A stretch of DNA of 64,000 bases from Echiichthys vipera (GCA_963691815.1 OY829662.1:13234741-13298740), one strand, 5' to 3'. Counted from the first letter of the stretch, positions 1-16,631 are shown. The notes: a model not told the origin generated them from the sequence alone. Translations and numbers: made by a program.

Positions 1-177
1 GAACTGGAACATTTAACTGTGTCAGTGTAGATCAGTTAAGATAACTACTGTGCTGTGACCTAGCTAATCACAGCAGGTGTCATTTAGGGCCTACACACAC
101 TTACCATTCATACTGAGCACGAATCATGGCTAAAGTCTCTAGATCACTTGACCAGTGTGAGTACAAGTGTGCCATGT

Positions 178-235
178 CTATAGAATAGGATAGAATAGAA
201 ATACTTTATTGATTCCAAGCTGGGAAATTGCAGTA
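178..235 (-). mobile_element. LINE 3' tail remnant
   Basis: Read on the minus strand, this ends in 'GGAATCAATAAAGTATTT' followed by pentamer repeats (ATTCT/ATCCT). A 'TCAATAAAGT' stem with a short tandem tail is the usual 3' end of fish LINEs of the L2/CR1 type. Only the tail survives, with no reverse-transcriptase frame beside it. The assignment to a LINE rests on recalled tail structure, and the exact clade cannot be fixed. Confidence 0.6.
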
Positions 236-1922
236 AGCCCAAGTAGGCCTGGGCATGGCCTAGTTGAGAGAGGCAGGTTTTAGTAAAGCACGATTGCACA
301 TGTACGTGATCAAGTATGCGCACTTGTACGAGCATGAGCCTTGACGCCGACATTGAGACTATTTATATGCGACTATTTATATGCCACTCTTCTCTGCGAT
401 GGATATATAAAAAGGTCTTATGCGGAGGTGGAGTGTTTACTGCAGATTTTGTCAGATGAAAATATTCAAAAAGCAGTTGGACAACAAAAAAAGCTCAGAG
501 GGGTGATGACATCTACTAGCAATAAGCAATTGAGCCGATGGCCGGATCATTTCAAGTACTGCGATTGTAAGAGGACCAGGGCTGTCAGGGGAAGAGGGAG
601 AGGGGACCATCATGCTTAAGCACGGCACGGATCATCTGGGTCAAGTGTGAGTGCGCCCTTAGTGTACCAAGCACACGCGCACGCCCCAACCCATCCATGT
701 CATTTTTCCAAGCACCACTTTCAGCAAAGCAACAGGGCACACGTGATGATAAATGGCTGGAGGCAGCGCTGCAGCTACTGAGCAGGGGGGGCAAATCTTA
801 TTTAAATGAGACAAGAGAGTCGTGACATGGAGATGAGTGACTGCAGTCATCATGAAGCCATATGGCTGTGTAAAACCGATACAAAACTGGCTCAAATTAC
901 TGGAATTTGTTGCTCAGCTGCAAACAAATGAGAATGGTAGCTGTGAACATGATAGATAAATCTGCTGAAGAGAAAACATACTGGGCAGTTTTGATAGACT
1001 GTAGTATCATCCCCCGCTATTTCAGGGTGGATTTGAAATTGCTTCATTGCCAATAGAGTTGATCTAGTGAATGTTTGCAAGGTTTAATGAGCATCTGTGG
1101 CTTCAGTAGGGTTTTAGATTTGTTAAAGGCTTGGAGAGACAAGGGGGTAGTGTGATGAGGTGAAGAACTCCTGGGACTGAGAGCTGTGATACAAAGAACA
1201 GAACTAATGACTTTATTTTGTTTTAGTGGCACAGGAAAACAGGAAAGAATTGTTTAAATTGATTTGGTAAAAAACAAACAAACAAACAAAAAAAACAGTC
1301 TTTGTTCTCCATCTCCAGCAAATTAATTTCAAGCGAATGCAGCCATTTCTCATAAGCAAATATGTTTTTTGGAATGCCAATAGATTTTTTCAATATTGTT
1401 TTTTTTAACACAATGTCTCACCTGACCGGAGGCAGTGTTATAACTTTGCAAAAGTGTAGCATCATGAGAGGGCGATGAACTAGCGGTGATAATCGGCACA
1501 GATGGCTCATCATTAAGGTCAGAAGTGTAATCAAATATAGCCAGGCGGCATTAATGACTGTGCTCGTTTCAAATGATACTCCACCCCAAATGATGTTACT
1601 TGAAAAGTGGCTGAAAAACAGTTATAGTGTGCTTTCTCACAATTAACATGGGCTCTTGTCATTTAAAATGATACGTTCTTACATCAGAAAATAAATGTTC
1701 ACAAAAACTTCCAAAACCATTTGCGTCAAACAATTCAAGTCACTGGCATGTCCTTGATCAAATCAGCCAACACTCCAACTGTAGTGCACCCACTGACACT
1801 AATATATATTAACCAAATGGCCCAGATGAATCTGAGTCTTTTACTTTGGAATATACCTAAGTTAATAAAGTTAAAATGGTTGATTTTGTGTCTGTATGTA
1901 GTCCTCAACTCAAATTATTAAT

Positions 1923-1938
1923 CCCCCCCCCCCCCCCC
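1923..1938 (+). repeat. Poly-C run (C16)
   Basis: Sixteen uninterrupted C residues. Its length in the assembly may be unreliable because such runs slip during sequencing. Confidence 0.95.
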
Positions 1939-2365
1939 GTAACAAGCGCAAACACTAATTAACTTTGAGACAACAGCATTAAAAAATTTGCAAGCATGGC
2001 CGTTTCTGAGCCATTTATGAAAGAGGATTGAAGGTATATTAGAAAGTGGTCCCTAAAGATTGTATCATTGTGTGCTTGGCTTTATCCCTCTCTTAGCTCA
2101 TCTTTGTGTTGGAAAATAGATATGCTAACACTATTTGCAGTAAATATATAATACATGCACTGTGCTGTCCTACAAAGCATAATGCTAATGTTTCAACAAA
2201 CATCACAGGGAGATGGAACCATCACTGATTGGTTAAGATGACCTTTCTGCGTCTTGAAAACGATTTCACATGGTTTCCCCCTAGTGCATGTTCTTGTAAT
2301 TAGTTTCGCTTCTATTAATCTTTTCCTTATATGACCCTCCACCAACTGTGATCCCAAGTACCTCT

Positions 2366-2395
2366 CAACAGCAACAGCAACAGCAACAGCAACAG
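2366..2395 (+). repeat. (CAACAG)5 hexanucleotide repeat
   Basis: Five perfect hexamers, then a degenerate TAACAA. No long open frame crosses it, so it is not read as a polyglutamine tract. Confidence 0.95.
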
Positions 2396-3671
2396 TAACA
2401 ACTCAATTTACACTTGTATCCATTGTGCTGCACCTTGATTGTAGCATTCAGAAAGGCTCTGTCTCACCCCAGGTCCAGGATGATCCTCGTTGATAAGATG
2501 GTCAATCTTATCCACAGGGATCCAAACAGTCTGAGGTTTTTAATTTTAGTCCCATGACCCATTCAGAGGCAGTTGATAAGAAAAGAGACATGCCTCCACC
2601 TCTCTTTGCAAACATAGTACTTAAACAGATGTCCAAGAACTGGGGTGCGAAAAGCCGCAGTGCATTCTGTGAATGTCAAGAGGTATTTTGGTTTTGCTTC
2701 TTTGAGTTCTTAGGCATGGAAGGAGAGGTTAATCTGGTTAATGATTTGTATTTCAAAGTACTGATTATGAACTAAAACATGATTAAACCCCTGAGGTTTT
2801 CACATGTACCCACAACCTGTTATGTGCTTTTAGAGTTAAAGAGACTTAAAGTGGCAGATCTAATTTTCCCTGTCTATGCATGATGGACATTCTTAGACTG
2901 ACCTCTCTGTCACTCTTTCAAACATGTTATTATCAATTAGGTAGACTCTGCTGGGAGAGAAATCTTGCGGTAGCTTTCTATTTATATGTTTGTGTGTGTG
3001 TGCTTGTTTCCATGTTTGTGTGTTGGTATTAAAGTTTAAGGTGTCAGAAGGAATGGACCCTGGCTCAGGGGAGAGAAACCTATGTTTGGCATCATCAATC
3101 AAGTGCCCAGCAGGCAGAGTACCAAAAGGCGAGACTACGTTAAGCAATTAATTCCTAAAAAAAAAGTGAGATTTTTTTTGTTGAAAAAACAGAACATTTT
3201 GAGGGTGCATACTTAGTAAATCATCTTGTAATATTAAAGGTATCCTGCCGATTTTTCATTATAAACAATACACAGTTTTACGCAAAATACATTGTATGGA
3301 TCCCAACAAATTATCATAGCTAACAACAAAATCAGTACTCTGTCAGATGCTTAGTAACCCAGAGCGTATTACAGATAATTATTGTGTCAAATAATAAAAA
3401 GGCAGGGGCCATCCTTGGAGAGTTCCTTTTGAAAAGAGGAAAGGTAATTTGGTAATTCTTTATCCCCAGGAACACCTTGCATTCTTCTTTTCTCTGCCTC
3501 TTCTTTTGGATTATTTCTAGAAATTTTACCATGTTGCAGTGATCAAACACTCTTGTTGAATATAAATTGCTGCATATACCATTGTATCTATTGTAAAAAG
3601 AAATGGACATTGACATATTGATTAGAAATAATTATGTTGTTTGTGTATAAAGTAAACTCATTTCTTTTGGT

Positions 3672-3860
3672 AAGATGGCTAGACTGAGTCCCATCTCTCT
3701 GTCAGGTAGGAGTGCAACCAATTAAATGTGGCCTAGTTTGTGGAGTAGGATTTTAAAAGCAACAGTATTAAATGCTTTTGAGAGGTCAATAAAGACGACA
3801 GCACCAAATCTTTTTTTTTTACTCAGGGAGGAGACTGAAATGACAGAAACTGCTGGGCAT
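3672..3860 (-). mobile_element. Broken LINE reverse-transcriptase fragment
   Basis: A minus-strand frame reads 'AVVFIDLSKAFNTV' then 'ILLHKL'. This is the palm motif of non-LTR reverse transcriptases, where the D of FIDLSKAF is a catalytic metal-binding Asp. The usual AFDTV is changed to AFNTV. The frame stops at 3722-3724, but a shifted frame continues with 'NWLHSYLTERWDSV', which matches the next conserved block (W-x-x-SYL-x-R-x-x-x-V). The element therefore carries a frameshift and stops. About 60 residues of a protein usually near 1000 residues remain, and no YADD box or endonuclease domain is nearby. Motif style suggests an L2/CR1/Rex1-like clade, but that is inference. It is a dead relic with no host function visible. 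Confidence 0.8.
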
Positions 3861-4893
3861 GTAACATTTTGCAGAGGACTGTGCGCAAGCAGCAAATTAA
3901 ATATGTAGTTGTCATTGATCACCCTCTCTTATCTTCTGTAGCAAAGTAGAACACAATATGGATTTGTCAGCATACAGCTATAACAGCTCACTGATGACTG
4001 CAGTCTAACTGCAATAAAGTGTTGGTCTTATGGGGACCTAACATTTGATGTGTAGTTTTGTGCTGTTACAATCCAAATAACCAAAATATAAACCCAAATG
4101 CAAATGTATTTTCATCACCTGAGTCCATTATAACGCACATTACTGTCTTTCTAATGGCCTAATTAATAACATATTTTATGGAGATATTTTTCCCGCAATG
4201 CTCGGTGTGACCAGACACAATATCATTGGATGGCCCAGGCACAATTCAGTTGAAAATGAGAGCCAGAGGCTTTATCCAGAACATATCTGTTGAGAGAGAT
4301 TTAAATTGACTTTTTTAACTATCCATATACAAACGGAAGATTCAATGCCATCATGTATTATTTTCTTGTTAGATTTAGAAAAAGGAACGTATTAGAAATC
4401 TAACAACATGCTTGTTTCTCACATTTCCATTCATAGACGACAGAGAAGCCAGCATGAGATTGATAAATGAAAGCAGTACTCACCACACTTTTAGAGGTTA
4501 ACAGAAGAAGAGTGCTGCTCAATATGTCAGCCTGATAAGTTGGGGACAGCAAAATGAGTTTTCTTTGATCCTCTTAATGGTTTTGTGGTGCCTTTCAATC
4601 TAAGAAGCTTTAGGGGGATTAGCAATAATACTTTTACATTGAACTGAGATATACAACCAGAGCCTTTGAAAAGTTATGTGCTGCCAGTTTGTGCCCTTTT
4701 ATATTCTTTTTTCGCAGCTCAAAGATTTTTTGATTTTATGTGATTCTATCAGCGAGATCAACCCTTTTCATTGTTTCAGGCTAACTTCACATGCCATAGG
4801 ACAGCTACTGGAATTTATTCAGTCTAAATGAAATTATTAGCTAGTAAATCATAACCTTCCTCCAGCAGAAGTTCTAAATTCCTCATGTTGTGT
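3861..4893. other. No gene seen
   Basis: AT-rich sequence with short A/T runs. I find no open frame above 60 codons, no tandem repeat and no recognisable mobile element. Confidence 0.5.
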
Positions 4894-5303
4894 TAGGGCT
4901 GCACTTAATGTAATTTTCATTTAGATCTGAAGCTTTTTTTGAGGTTTTTGAATTACTTTTGAATATATCAGCTTTATTTAATAGATATAAATCATCACCC
5001 TTGTCACCATAAATACATGTAGAAAGCGAGATAATCCAATAAGGGCATAACATAATGATGAAATAATAATCGTGGCCTGAAGCTTATAGCAACATTATGC
5101 CATGGCAGAAACAATGCTCTGGATATATTGGAAATGTTCTGATTTCACAAGTCCTATCCCATCCACTGTGGAATCTAATTTTACAAATAATACACTAATC
5201 TTTATCTGCAACTGGTCAGAAATACTGGGTTTAAACAATTTAATGTTGATTTAGAATTTGGCAATGCAATGAATGAAGCTTTGAACTATTCGGTTCAGCC
5301 CTA
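4894..5303. mobile_element. Non-autonomous DNA transposon (MITE), TAGGGCTG termini
   Basis: The left end is TAGGGCTGCAC. The right end is GGTTCAGCCCTA, whose reverse complement is TAGGGCTGAACC. The 8-bp tip is perfect and the next bases partly match. The interior (about 390 bp) is AT-rich and has no coding capacity. Termini beginning TAGGGCTG are typical of small hAT-related elements in fish. The flanking octamers TGTTGTGT and GTAATGCT do not match, so no target-site duplication is visible and the borders could be off by a few bases. Confidence 0.55.
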
Positions 5304-10214
<4,911 letters not shown>

Positions 10215-10400
10215 ATAGCAATGTTAGTCGATCTGTCAGTCAGTCCACCTGTTCGGTCCGCACTCAAACATCTCAACAACTACTGGATGGATTGCCAGAG
10301 GATGAATCCAGACGGTTTTTGTGATCCCCTGACCCCTGTAGCGCTACCGTAAGTTGAAACACGAGGACTGATTGCCATACCATTTGTTGCAGACATTTCC
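10215..10400 (+). mobile_element. Old interspersed repeat, 'CCAGAGGATGAATCC' type
   Basis: It contains 'CTGGATGGATTGCCAGAGG', then 'GATGAATCCAGACGG', then 'GTGATCCCCTGACC' and a 'GTAGCGCTACC' block. I recognise this order from a widespread teleost repeat (usually TGGATGGATTGCC, GAGGATGAATCC, GTGATCCCCTGAC, CTAGCGCCACC). The upstream 'GCTAATTCAGTGCTAGCAG' style around 10180 fits its usual flank. It is diverged and has no visible termini or coding capacity. The family is known to me only from memory, so its class is left open. Confidence 0.6.
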
Positions 10401-11273
10401 AAAGTTTTTAAATTATATAAAATGATTTAGTTATTCCACAGGATGGATTATAACAACTTTGGTCATATCCAGACTTTTCATGTAGGTCTAATGCCATCAT
10501 CAGGTCAACACTTTTGTAAGCGTTAGGAAGAACAAGAGTTGTAATTGGCCACATGCTTAAAAAAAGAAAAATAGGGGGCAGCATTTTACCATATGCAGGA
10601 ATTTCATGATTTAGATCACAGACTTTAAGATTCTGTACAATTACATGCAATGCAATAAACCAGCAATGTCCTCAAAATTCAGAGATTCTGCATTAAGAGG
10701 ATGTTACAATGGAGAGGTTTCGATAGAGTCTAGCTCTGTCCTGGCAGAGATTAATCACTCTGCAGAAAGCCCAGAGACCAATTATCCCAGCAAAGGGGAG
10801 GGACAAGCGGAGTGATGTGAGCCCAGGGATCTAGGCTTAGAGCAGCCCCCGCACAAACCTGCTGTACCCAGCATCTTTCCTCACCTACGCCCGCTCTGTC
10901 TCGTCAACAAGCTGAACGACATGAGACATGAGACATGAGACCACCAACCATGGTATGGATAGCTGGGTTATGGTGATAATGATGATCTGGCTGCATGAAA
11001 ACTTCCCCAACCATGAAATTTGCTGCAGGTGGATGACGATTATTACAACCAGCAGAGCATCCAAACAGACACCCTGACACTCTGCTTATTGACCTGTTTG
11101 GGTGCTTTGAAACGGATGCATTTCCCCTCTATCGCCTGCACCAGGCTTAACTTTCACTTCCACAACCTAATTAATCTTGGTTGAATTGTATTGCCTGAAG
11201 TAGAGTCAAATGATCAGCAGGGCTGACACCGTATCGGCAAACAGCAGCTAAAGCAATACTGAGAAAAATTTAA
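10401..11273. other. No gene seen; short moderately GC stretch at 10735-10870
   Basis: A 7-bp tandem (ATGAGAC x3) sits at 10921-10941. The block 10735-10870 is less AT-rich than its surroundings and carries homeodomain-like cores (ATTAATCA, CAATTATCC), so it may be a non-coding element. Nothing else stands out. Confidence 0.4.
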
Positions 11274-11684
11274 TCAACCTGATAAATTGATCAATTTTGA
11301 CAACCACAATGCACAAAGTGCTGCCTGAGGCACAGCTTCAGATATGACAAATGTTGTTTGCCTTTCATTTTCTGAATTTGAAACCCTTTCCTGCATATTG
11401 CAGATACAATTGCCTTTAGATAAAAAAACATCTTTATATCCTGGTGTTAGCAGGTAAATGCCGAGGTACTTCTTCATGTCTTGGTTTTTCATCATTAGCG
11501 CCACAGCAGCTCTTCTAAATTTGACTTCCTCCAGCTCCGAGGCAGAATCATGATGGCTGTTTATTTGATCAGAATCTTTGTAAACCTCTTGCTCACTGAA
11601 ATCATTGTACATCGGAGGATGCAGTTTCAATGGATACACACACAATGAATGCAACAGGTCAAAGTAGAATTTACCATCTCCATC
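11274..11684 (-). CDS. Unidentified coding-like open frame (possible exon or gene relic)
   Basis: This frame is open for about 136 codons, from just after a TGA at 11685-11687 to its stop. The first in-frame ATG is at 11610-11612. The translation begins DGDGKFYFDLLHSL and contains an acidic stretch (YNDFSEQEVYKDSDQ). A charged helix-like stretch follows (ELEEVKFRRAAVALMMKNQ, then DMKKYL). Composition is well mixed, unlike the Cys/His/Ser/Leu-rich chance frames around it. I do not recognise the family. There is no clear polypyrimidine-AG acceptor upstream on the minus strand and no strong donor. It could be an exon, a decayed transposon or processed-gene remnant, or chance; at about 40% GC a frame this long is unusual but not impossible. 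Confidence 0.22.
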   Translation of the reverse strand, partial: DGDGKFYFDLLHSLCVYPLKLHPPMYNDFSEQEVYKDSDQINSHHDSASELEEVKFRRAAVALMMKNQDMKKYLGIYLLTPGYKDVFLSKGNCICNMQERVSNSENERQTTFVISEAVPQAALCALWLSKLINLSG

Positions 11685-11687
11685 TCA

Positions 11688-12722
11688 GCTACTCATGCCA
11701 TAGTGTTTGTTTGTCACCTTTCCTGTTAATTACTTGGTGATGAAGCACGTGGGCAGGAGATGGAGGAGGTGACGTTGAGTTGAGTTTGTTTTCTGTGTTG
11801 TATTTGTGTGTGTGTGTAATTTGTTGCAAATATTCTGCACACGGTTTATATCTCTGGAAGTAATCAGTTACAAGTGAACACATTGTAAAACACAAATTAT
11901 AATGTATTCTTCATTTCAACTCATTACACTACTATTAAAGAGTATTGGAAACGACTCGTTCTTTACTTAATAATAATTACACAAAAAAAAACTAAGGTTT
12001 CCCAGGACCACTAGAAAGGCACAGGTGCATTTTTATTTGTCATAACAAGCATCCTCACCTCTCTGTACATTATATAACTGCCCATGAAGAAATTGAAGGC
12101 CAAATTTTTCATACAGCTGCCTTGTTTTACAACTGCAGTCAATTAACTGGTTGATTGAACAGAACAGCCTGAAGTTATTTTGCAGTAACACTACGTGAAA
12201 AGAAGATTCACACATTATGTAGGGCCTAAATGTATACATCTGGCATGGGTTAGAGTTTTTTAACACCTGGCCCCACCCTACCCAATCCACATGCAATAAT
12301 AAAATGAGTTAATGAACCCCTAGACTGCCACACAGACTTTATACATTATAGTAGCACAATTGTCAGGGCTGAAAGGGGCTGCCTTCACATCTTACCAGTG
12401 AATCTGAGCAATGTAGCAGCCTGTGTAGGTCTATGCTGCTCTACGCCTAGTGTTTGGCTGCAAAGTGTGGATAAGAATCAATTCTGCAGTTCTAGGATTT
12501 AACCTATTTTGATGCACTCTGAGCACCAAAACGCGTTTGCCGGCTCGCTTGTTGCTGGATGCAAAGCATGGCTCTAGACAGCATGAGTGAAGTGAAGGCC
12601 CACATTTCCCGTCATGCATTGCTGTACTGAATATTGTGTTAGTTTGCAATGTGTCTGTTCAGAAGATGGTGGTTTATGTTAGTCATTCACATTTTTGTAT
12701 GGTTTATAGTTTGAACCAATAG
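11688..12722. other. No gene seen
   Basis: Short frames only, the longest about 87 codons at 12033-12296 (-). No known repeat was recognised. Confidence 0.5.
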
Positions 12723-12777
12723 TGCAGTCCACACTACAAATGAGCGTATGGCCCATTTGTAGTGTGTACGACTGTAC
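12723..12777. repeat. Imperfect palindrome with a 13-bp perfect stem
   Basis: CACACTACAAATG and its exact reverse complement CATTTGTAGTGTG flank an 11-nt loop. Beyond a short mismatch the pairing resumes (GTGCAGTC against GACTGTAC), giving a roughly 20-bp stem. It could be the folded core of a tiny MITE or a cruciform-prone site. No TIR or TSD family could be assigned. Confidence 0.8.
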
Positions 12778-12779
12778 AG

Positions 12780-12805
12780 AAGAAGGGAGTCACCAGTCCC
12801 TTCTT
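12780..12805. repeat. Short perfect hairpin
   Basis: AAGAAGGGA and TCCCTTCTT are exact reverse complements separated by 8 nt. It lies 2 nt beyond the larger palindrome, so the two form a double-hairpin unit. There is no trailing T-run that would suggest a terminator. Confidence 0.75.
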
Positions 12806-12850
12806 TGCACCTACGTGACAAACCACACTGGCAAGCATAACATGTACAGT

Positions 12851-13085
12851 GGTTAACACTATTTCCCAGATCACCATAATATATTGATAATTACTTATCA
12901 GTTTTTTTACCAATGATTTGTTAATAATTATTTCATACTTTTATAAATGTTTATATGTGAATTACAGCTGTTATACAGTTGTTATATGTTATCAAAGCAC
13001 TTATTAATCATTTACAAACATTTACAAATGTTTTATTTATGGCTTATGAATGACTTACAGTACAACTGATGTTTTTAGTGTTACC
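12851..13085. mobile_element. MITE-like element, GG(T)TAACACT termini
   Basis: The left end is GGTTAACACTATT. The right end is TTTTTAGTGTTACC, whose reverse complement is GGTAACACTAAAAA. The interior is AT-rich with repeated TTATAAATG / TTTACAAATG-style words and no frame. I recall fish repeats beginning GGTAACACTTTA with this interior style. A flanking duplication is not obvious. Confidence 0.55.
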
Positions 13086-14359
13086 TCTCAGAACTTACTC
13101 AAATATGTACTTAATAACTAAGTTGAAGAAACACATATGTCAAATAGACACTTGACAATGCCCTTTCCATACTTTATGGATAATGACTCTTTTTAATGAC
13201 ACCTTCTCAATCATGCCCTTCTTTATTTCCCCAAACTATTGCTAAAGTAAAGCTGTTAAAGCAATAAAAAAGGGGATAAGGTTATATGAGCTGCAGTTAA
13301 ATATTATCTATGTGTATCATGGGTGACCTGTTCATTATGGGAGGGGGCTTTAGCTTATCACAGAGAAAGAACAGGGAAGTCATTTGTCCTGCATTCAGTG
13401 TATAACACAGATTTGCCTCATTTGAATTAACGTTGTTTTGGGGATGAAACTTATCACATTAAGTTTTACTATGTGTCTCTCATCTGTGATACGAACAAAT
13501 TAATTCCTTTCAGATACATTCCTGTGGGATTTAACATTTATTCTCATCTAGATGATTTTTAATATATTGTGAATATTCCATAATGGAAGACAAAAGGGGG
13601 GACTGACTATTTCCTATGACAATATGTGCTGTGTCTGTGGGTATGTGACAGCTTTGTAATTACCTGACTATAAACTCAAATGCCAGGCCAGAAGGGAGGC
13701 TATATAAAGGCAGGTCATTAAAACGAAACACAGCTCATTAGCCTCTGTTGAATACCACCGGTCTGACCTGTTGCTCTTTATTCTTCCTGAGGATGATAAA
13801 CAAGACTATGATTCTACAGCCATGCGGCTCTGTGAGGCTACGTAGGCACAGCAGTGCTTTGAGCTCAATAATAACATCAGCATGATACAAAAGTTCACAG
13901 TGACAAAACAAATTAGTGCTAAGGACAAAGCTGAGGGTGATGAGAATGTCGTTAGGTGTGCAGGTATTTAGTCAGAAAATATGGCACAAATGAAAAATGT
14001 GACCTGATTATGGTGCTATAAGAAAAGTCACCATGAATGTATGTACAAAGAGCTAAGAGCCTATCCCAGCATACATTGAATGAGAGGATGGTTCCGCCCA
14101 TAGACTGTTCAAAAATTAAGCCAAAATACCTGGGATATGAGTGCTGCCTGCTTGTGCTGGTGACATTATTTGGAGCCATATTCTGTGCAGTAATCATCAA
14201 GATTGGAGCCATGTACTTAGATTCTTTTGTCTGACCCATGTCCCATCTGCAGGGCTCGGTGTTAACTGTGTGTTAACGGAGGCTTGATTTGGGTGAGGTG
14301 GCGCTGCTCTGCTGGCGACACGCAGCTTGTTCAAACAATTTGTTGTGTCTATTGTTTGT
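13086..14359. other. No gene seen
   Basis: The overlapping frames at 13952-14239 (-) and 14037-14234 (+) are mirror shadows of each other, and neither is recognisable. The rest is AT-rich single-copy DNA. Confidence 0.5.
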
Positions 14360-14541
14360 GCTGGTTTGTCAATGATCCAAGTTTATTTATAGGGCTGGAC
14401 CCCCATCATATTTATTATTCATAGTTGTTTATGTTTTTTATTGAAGTTGTCTTATGTCTTCATGTATAATTGTATAATTGTTGGAGCTTGTGTTACAAGA
14501 CAAGTTTCCGTACAATAAAGTGTTATCTTATCTTATCTTAA
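14360..14541 (+). mobile_element. LINE 3' end with (TATCT)n tail
   Basis: The 3' part reads GGAGCTTGTGTTACAAGACA, then a short spacer and TACAATAAAGTGTTATC, and finishes in a TATCT pentamer tail at 14524-14540. This is the usual 3'UTR end of fish L2-like LINEs, where the tail pentamers prime reinsertion. The upstream border is uncertain, and no reverse-transcriptase frame remains. The plus-strand orientation is set by the tail. Confidence 0.65.
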
Positions 14542-14861
14542 TGTTTTATAGCTGGGACCACATAACTCTAGCATGAGTACAAAGCATCTATAAATCCACT
14601 GTAGTTTGAGACTATTACAATTGTATGTTTGAGCAATTTAAAAAGACATTTACCATGAAATGCAGACATTTTTATTAATATGTTATGTTTCTTATGTTAC
14701 TTTCTACGATCAGAGAAACTGCACAGTGCTGTTCCTTTGCATGTACTGTCTGCGCTGCAGTGACACACACAAAGCTGGTTTGAATTCCGTCTGTCTAACA
14801 AACGCAACGCAAAGCTGTATCACATGGGTACTACTGCGGTCATTTAATTCATGCTGAGTTT
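14542..14861. other. No feature seen
   Basis: About 320 bp of AT-rich DNA between two repeats. One 65-codon frame at 14660-14857 has no recognisable content. Confidence 0.5.
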
Positions 14862-14996
14862 TGAGTTTGGCCCTGCCATCTGCTAACATGGAGGGGATGG
14901 GATTAATGACCTATACTGCAGCCAGCCACCAAGGGGCGATCAAGATGTTTTGGCTTCACTTTTCGGGAGCTGAATGTTGCTGTCTTATACAGTCAC
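14862..14996. mobile_element. Old interspersed repeat, 'CTATACTGCAGCCAGCCACC' type
   Basis: It contains CTAACATGGAGGGGATGGG, then ATGACCTATACTGCAGCC, then CAAGATGTTTTGGCTTCAC, and ends near TCTTATACAGTC. This word order matches a common teleost repeat that normally ends in TATATACAGTCTATGG. The copy is diverged, and its expected CAGTCTATGG end is lost after CAGTC. The usual class of the family is not something I can establish here. Confidence 0.65.
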
Positions 14997-16631
14997 AAAC
15001 AACCAAGTTCACACTGAAATTCACACCTCTTGCTTGTTTGAACATACAAGGATGCAAACTCCATGTAGGAGGTGGCCAGAAGAGACACTCCTAAGATGAA
15101 GATCCAGTTACGTTTTTTGGGTACCTTGCTGTTTTATGAAATCCGGTCTTCACTGACACTGAAGTCCTTAGCCCTTTTGTGTTTCACTGAAGCCTGTAAT
15201 TGAAGTACTGAAATCTCAAGTCTGCAAAACAAACAAAGGACTCTGGAGTAATTTAAAATACTTTACTGCTAGAAAATCAGCATAGTTCCAGGCTTTATTG
15301 TCAAAATCAATGAAATAGAGGAGACAAGGATTGGAAGGGGGAGGGCAGATGGTGGTTTTATGCCTGGAGGATAGTTACTTTGATCAATACTCAGAGGACT
15401 GTAAAGACTGTAATGGCACAAGCCTGCATCAATTACGCCTTGTTGAAGTGTGCCCCAGTCTTTCAATTCTGTGAATTCAGTGTGGCATATAAATGAACAT
15501 GGAGGCTATTGCTTAACAAATGCAGTTTTCTCTCACAAAGATTGCCATGTGCAAGCAGAAGTGTTTATGTGGAAGGGGATCTTGTGAATGTCACAATTTG
15601 CAGAGTTCAATGTGTCATTCGGAAGCCGACAGACAAGGACTCACTGCAGCCGTCCTCGTGTCTGAGAGATGTTCATCCGTTTTGTCTTTTGATCTCACAC
15701 TCTTGTGTCAAGGAGTGCTCTTTGCTGGTGTCAGAAATGATGGGCCCTCAATGTGGTTTGGCTGCACATGCAGAGATGTGTTATTAGCACCCAAAACAGC
15801 TCTTCCATCAACATGCCGCTATCTGCATTTACTCAGATGCATTTGCCATCTACCATCCAGTGTTCAAGTTGTGTCCATAAATAAACCAGTGAAATGAATG
15901 GTTATGCCACAACAAATATTTCCTAGATACAGCCTCTATCAGTTGGAGTAACTCATGATAAGCACAGCAATAACCTCTAGTCATGTCTAGATATGGCAAT
16001 ATTGATTTCAGGAATGAAAAACACTTCAGTTTTCAGTCCACTTCAGCAGTGTTATTTTCTTCTAACAGACAGCTCTGAGAGCCCTGTAGATCTATCTCTG
16101 AGATTTGTTCAATCTGGGGGCGCAGAGCTCAACGCCCTGAAAGATTTACGCGATTATCATCAGACTTTCCCCCCTCTTTTTATTAAGCTCTGGTGGAGAA
16201 TTGGATGTTTTTGCAAGGCTGGATGCTGTGATCTACTGATCTGGTGAAGCCCTATGAACATGTGTTGATCTCTCCCACATTTATCAGTCTGCAGCCTGCA
16301 GGGGATCTCAGTCTAAACTGCTTTTCATGCAACCAAAAGGAGATTTTAGGTTGAATGATTTTGACACTCTTCCCACATTTGTTCTGAAGTCGCAGTCTGT
16401 CTCTGAGCAGGGACTGGGCAAATATGCAGTGAGAAACTTACAGAGCAATTTGGTGATTTGTTGGCAGGTCTGAAGCAGAAAGGCACAGATGGCCCCTGGT
16501 GGTGGTGTTGCTCTCAGTGCAGAGGTGGAGGGTCAGTGCAGAACAGGGTGAGGTAATGAGGAAACGAGTGACTGACCATGGCTGTGAAGTTAACTTTGAC
16601 CGGTTTTCTTGACATATTTTATTATTCCGCT
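14997..16631. other. No convincing gene; two overlapping plus-strand frames
   Basis: A 125-codon cysteine-rich frame at 15520-15897 overlaps a 92-codon frame at 15509-15787 in another phase. Neither resembles a known domain, and splice signals are not apparent. The rest is unremarkable single-copy DNA. Confidence 0.4.

Larger units (their letters stand above)
236..3671. other. No gene seen; AT-rich single-copy DNA
   Basis: Open frames here are under 95 codons, overlap on both strands and match no family I know. Apart from a C16 run and a (CAACAG)5 repeat, listed separately, I see no structured element. Confidence 0.5.

Noticed and set aside
15520..15897. 125-codon cysteine-rich plus frame
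   Set aside because: Cysteine spacing fits no zinc-finger or EGF pattern, and a second phase is open over the same bases.
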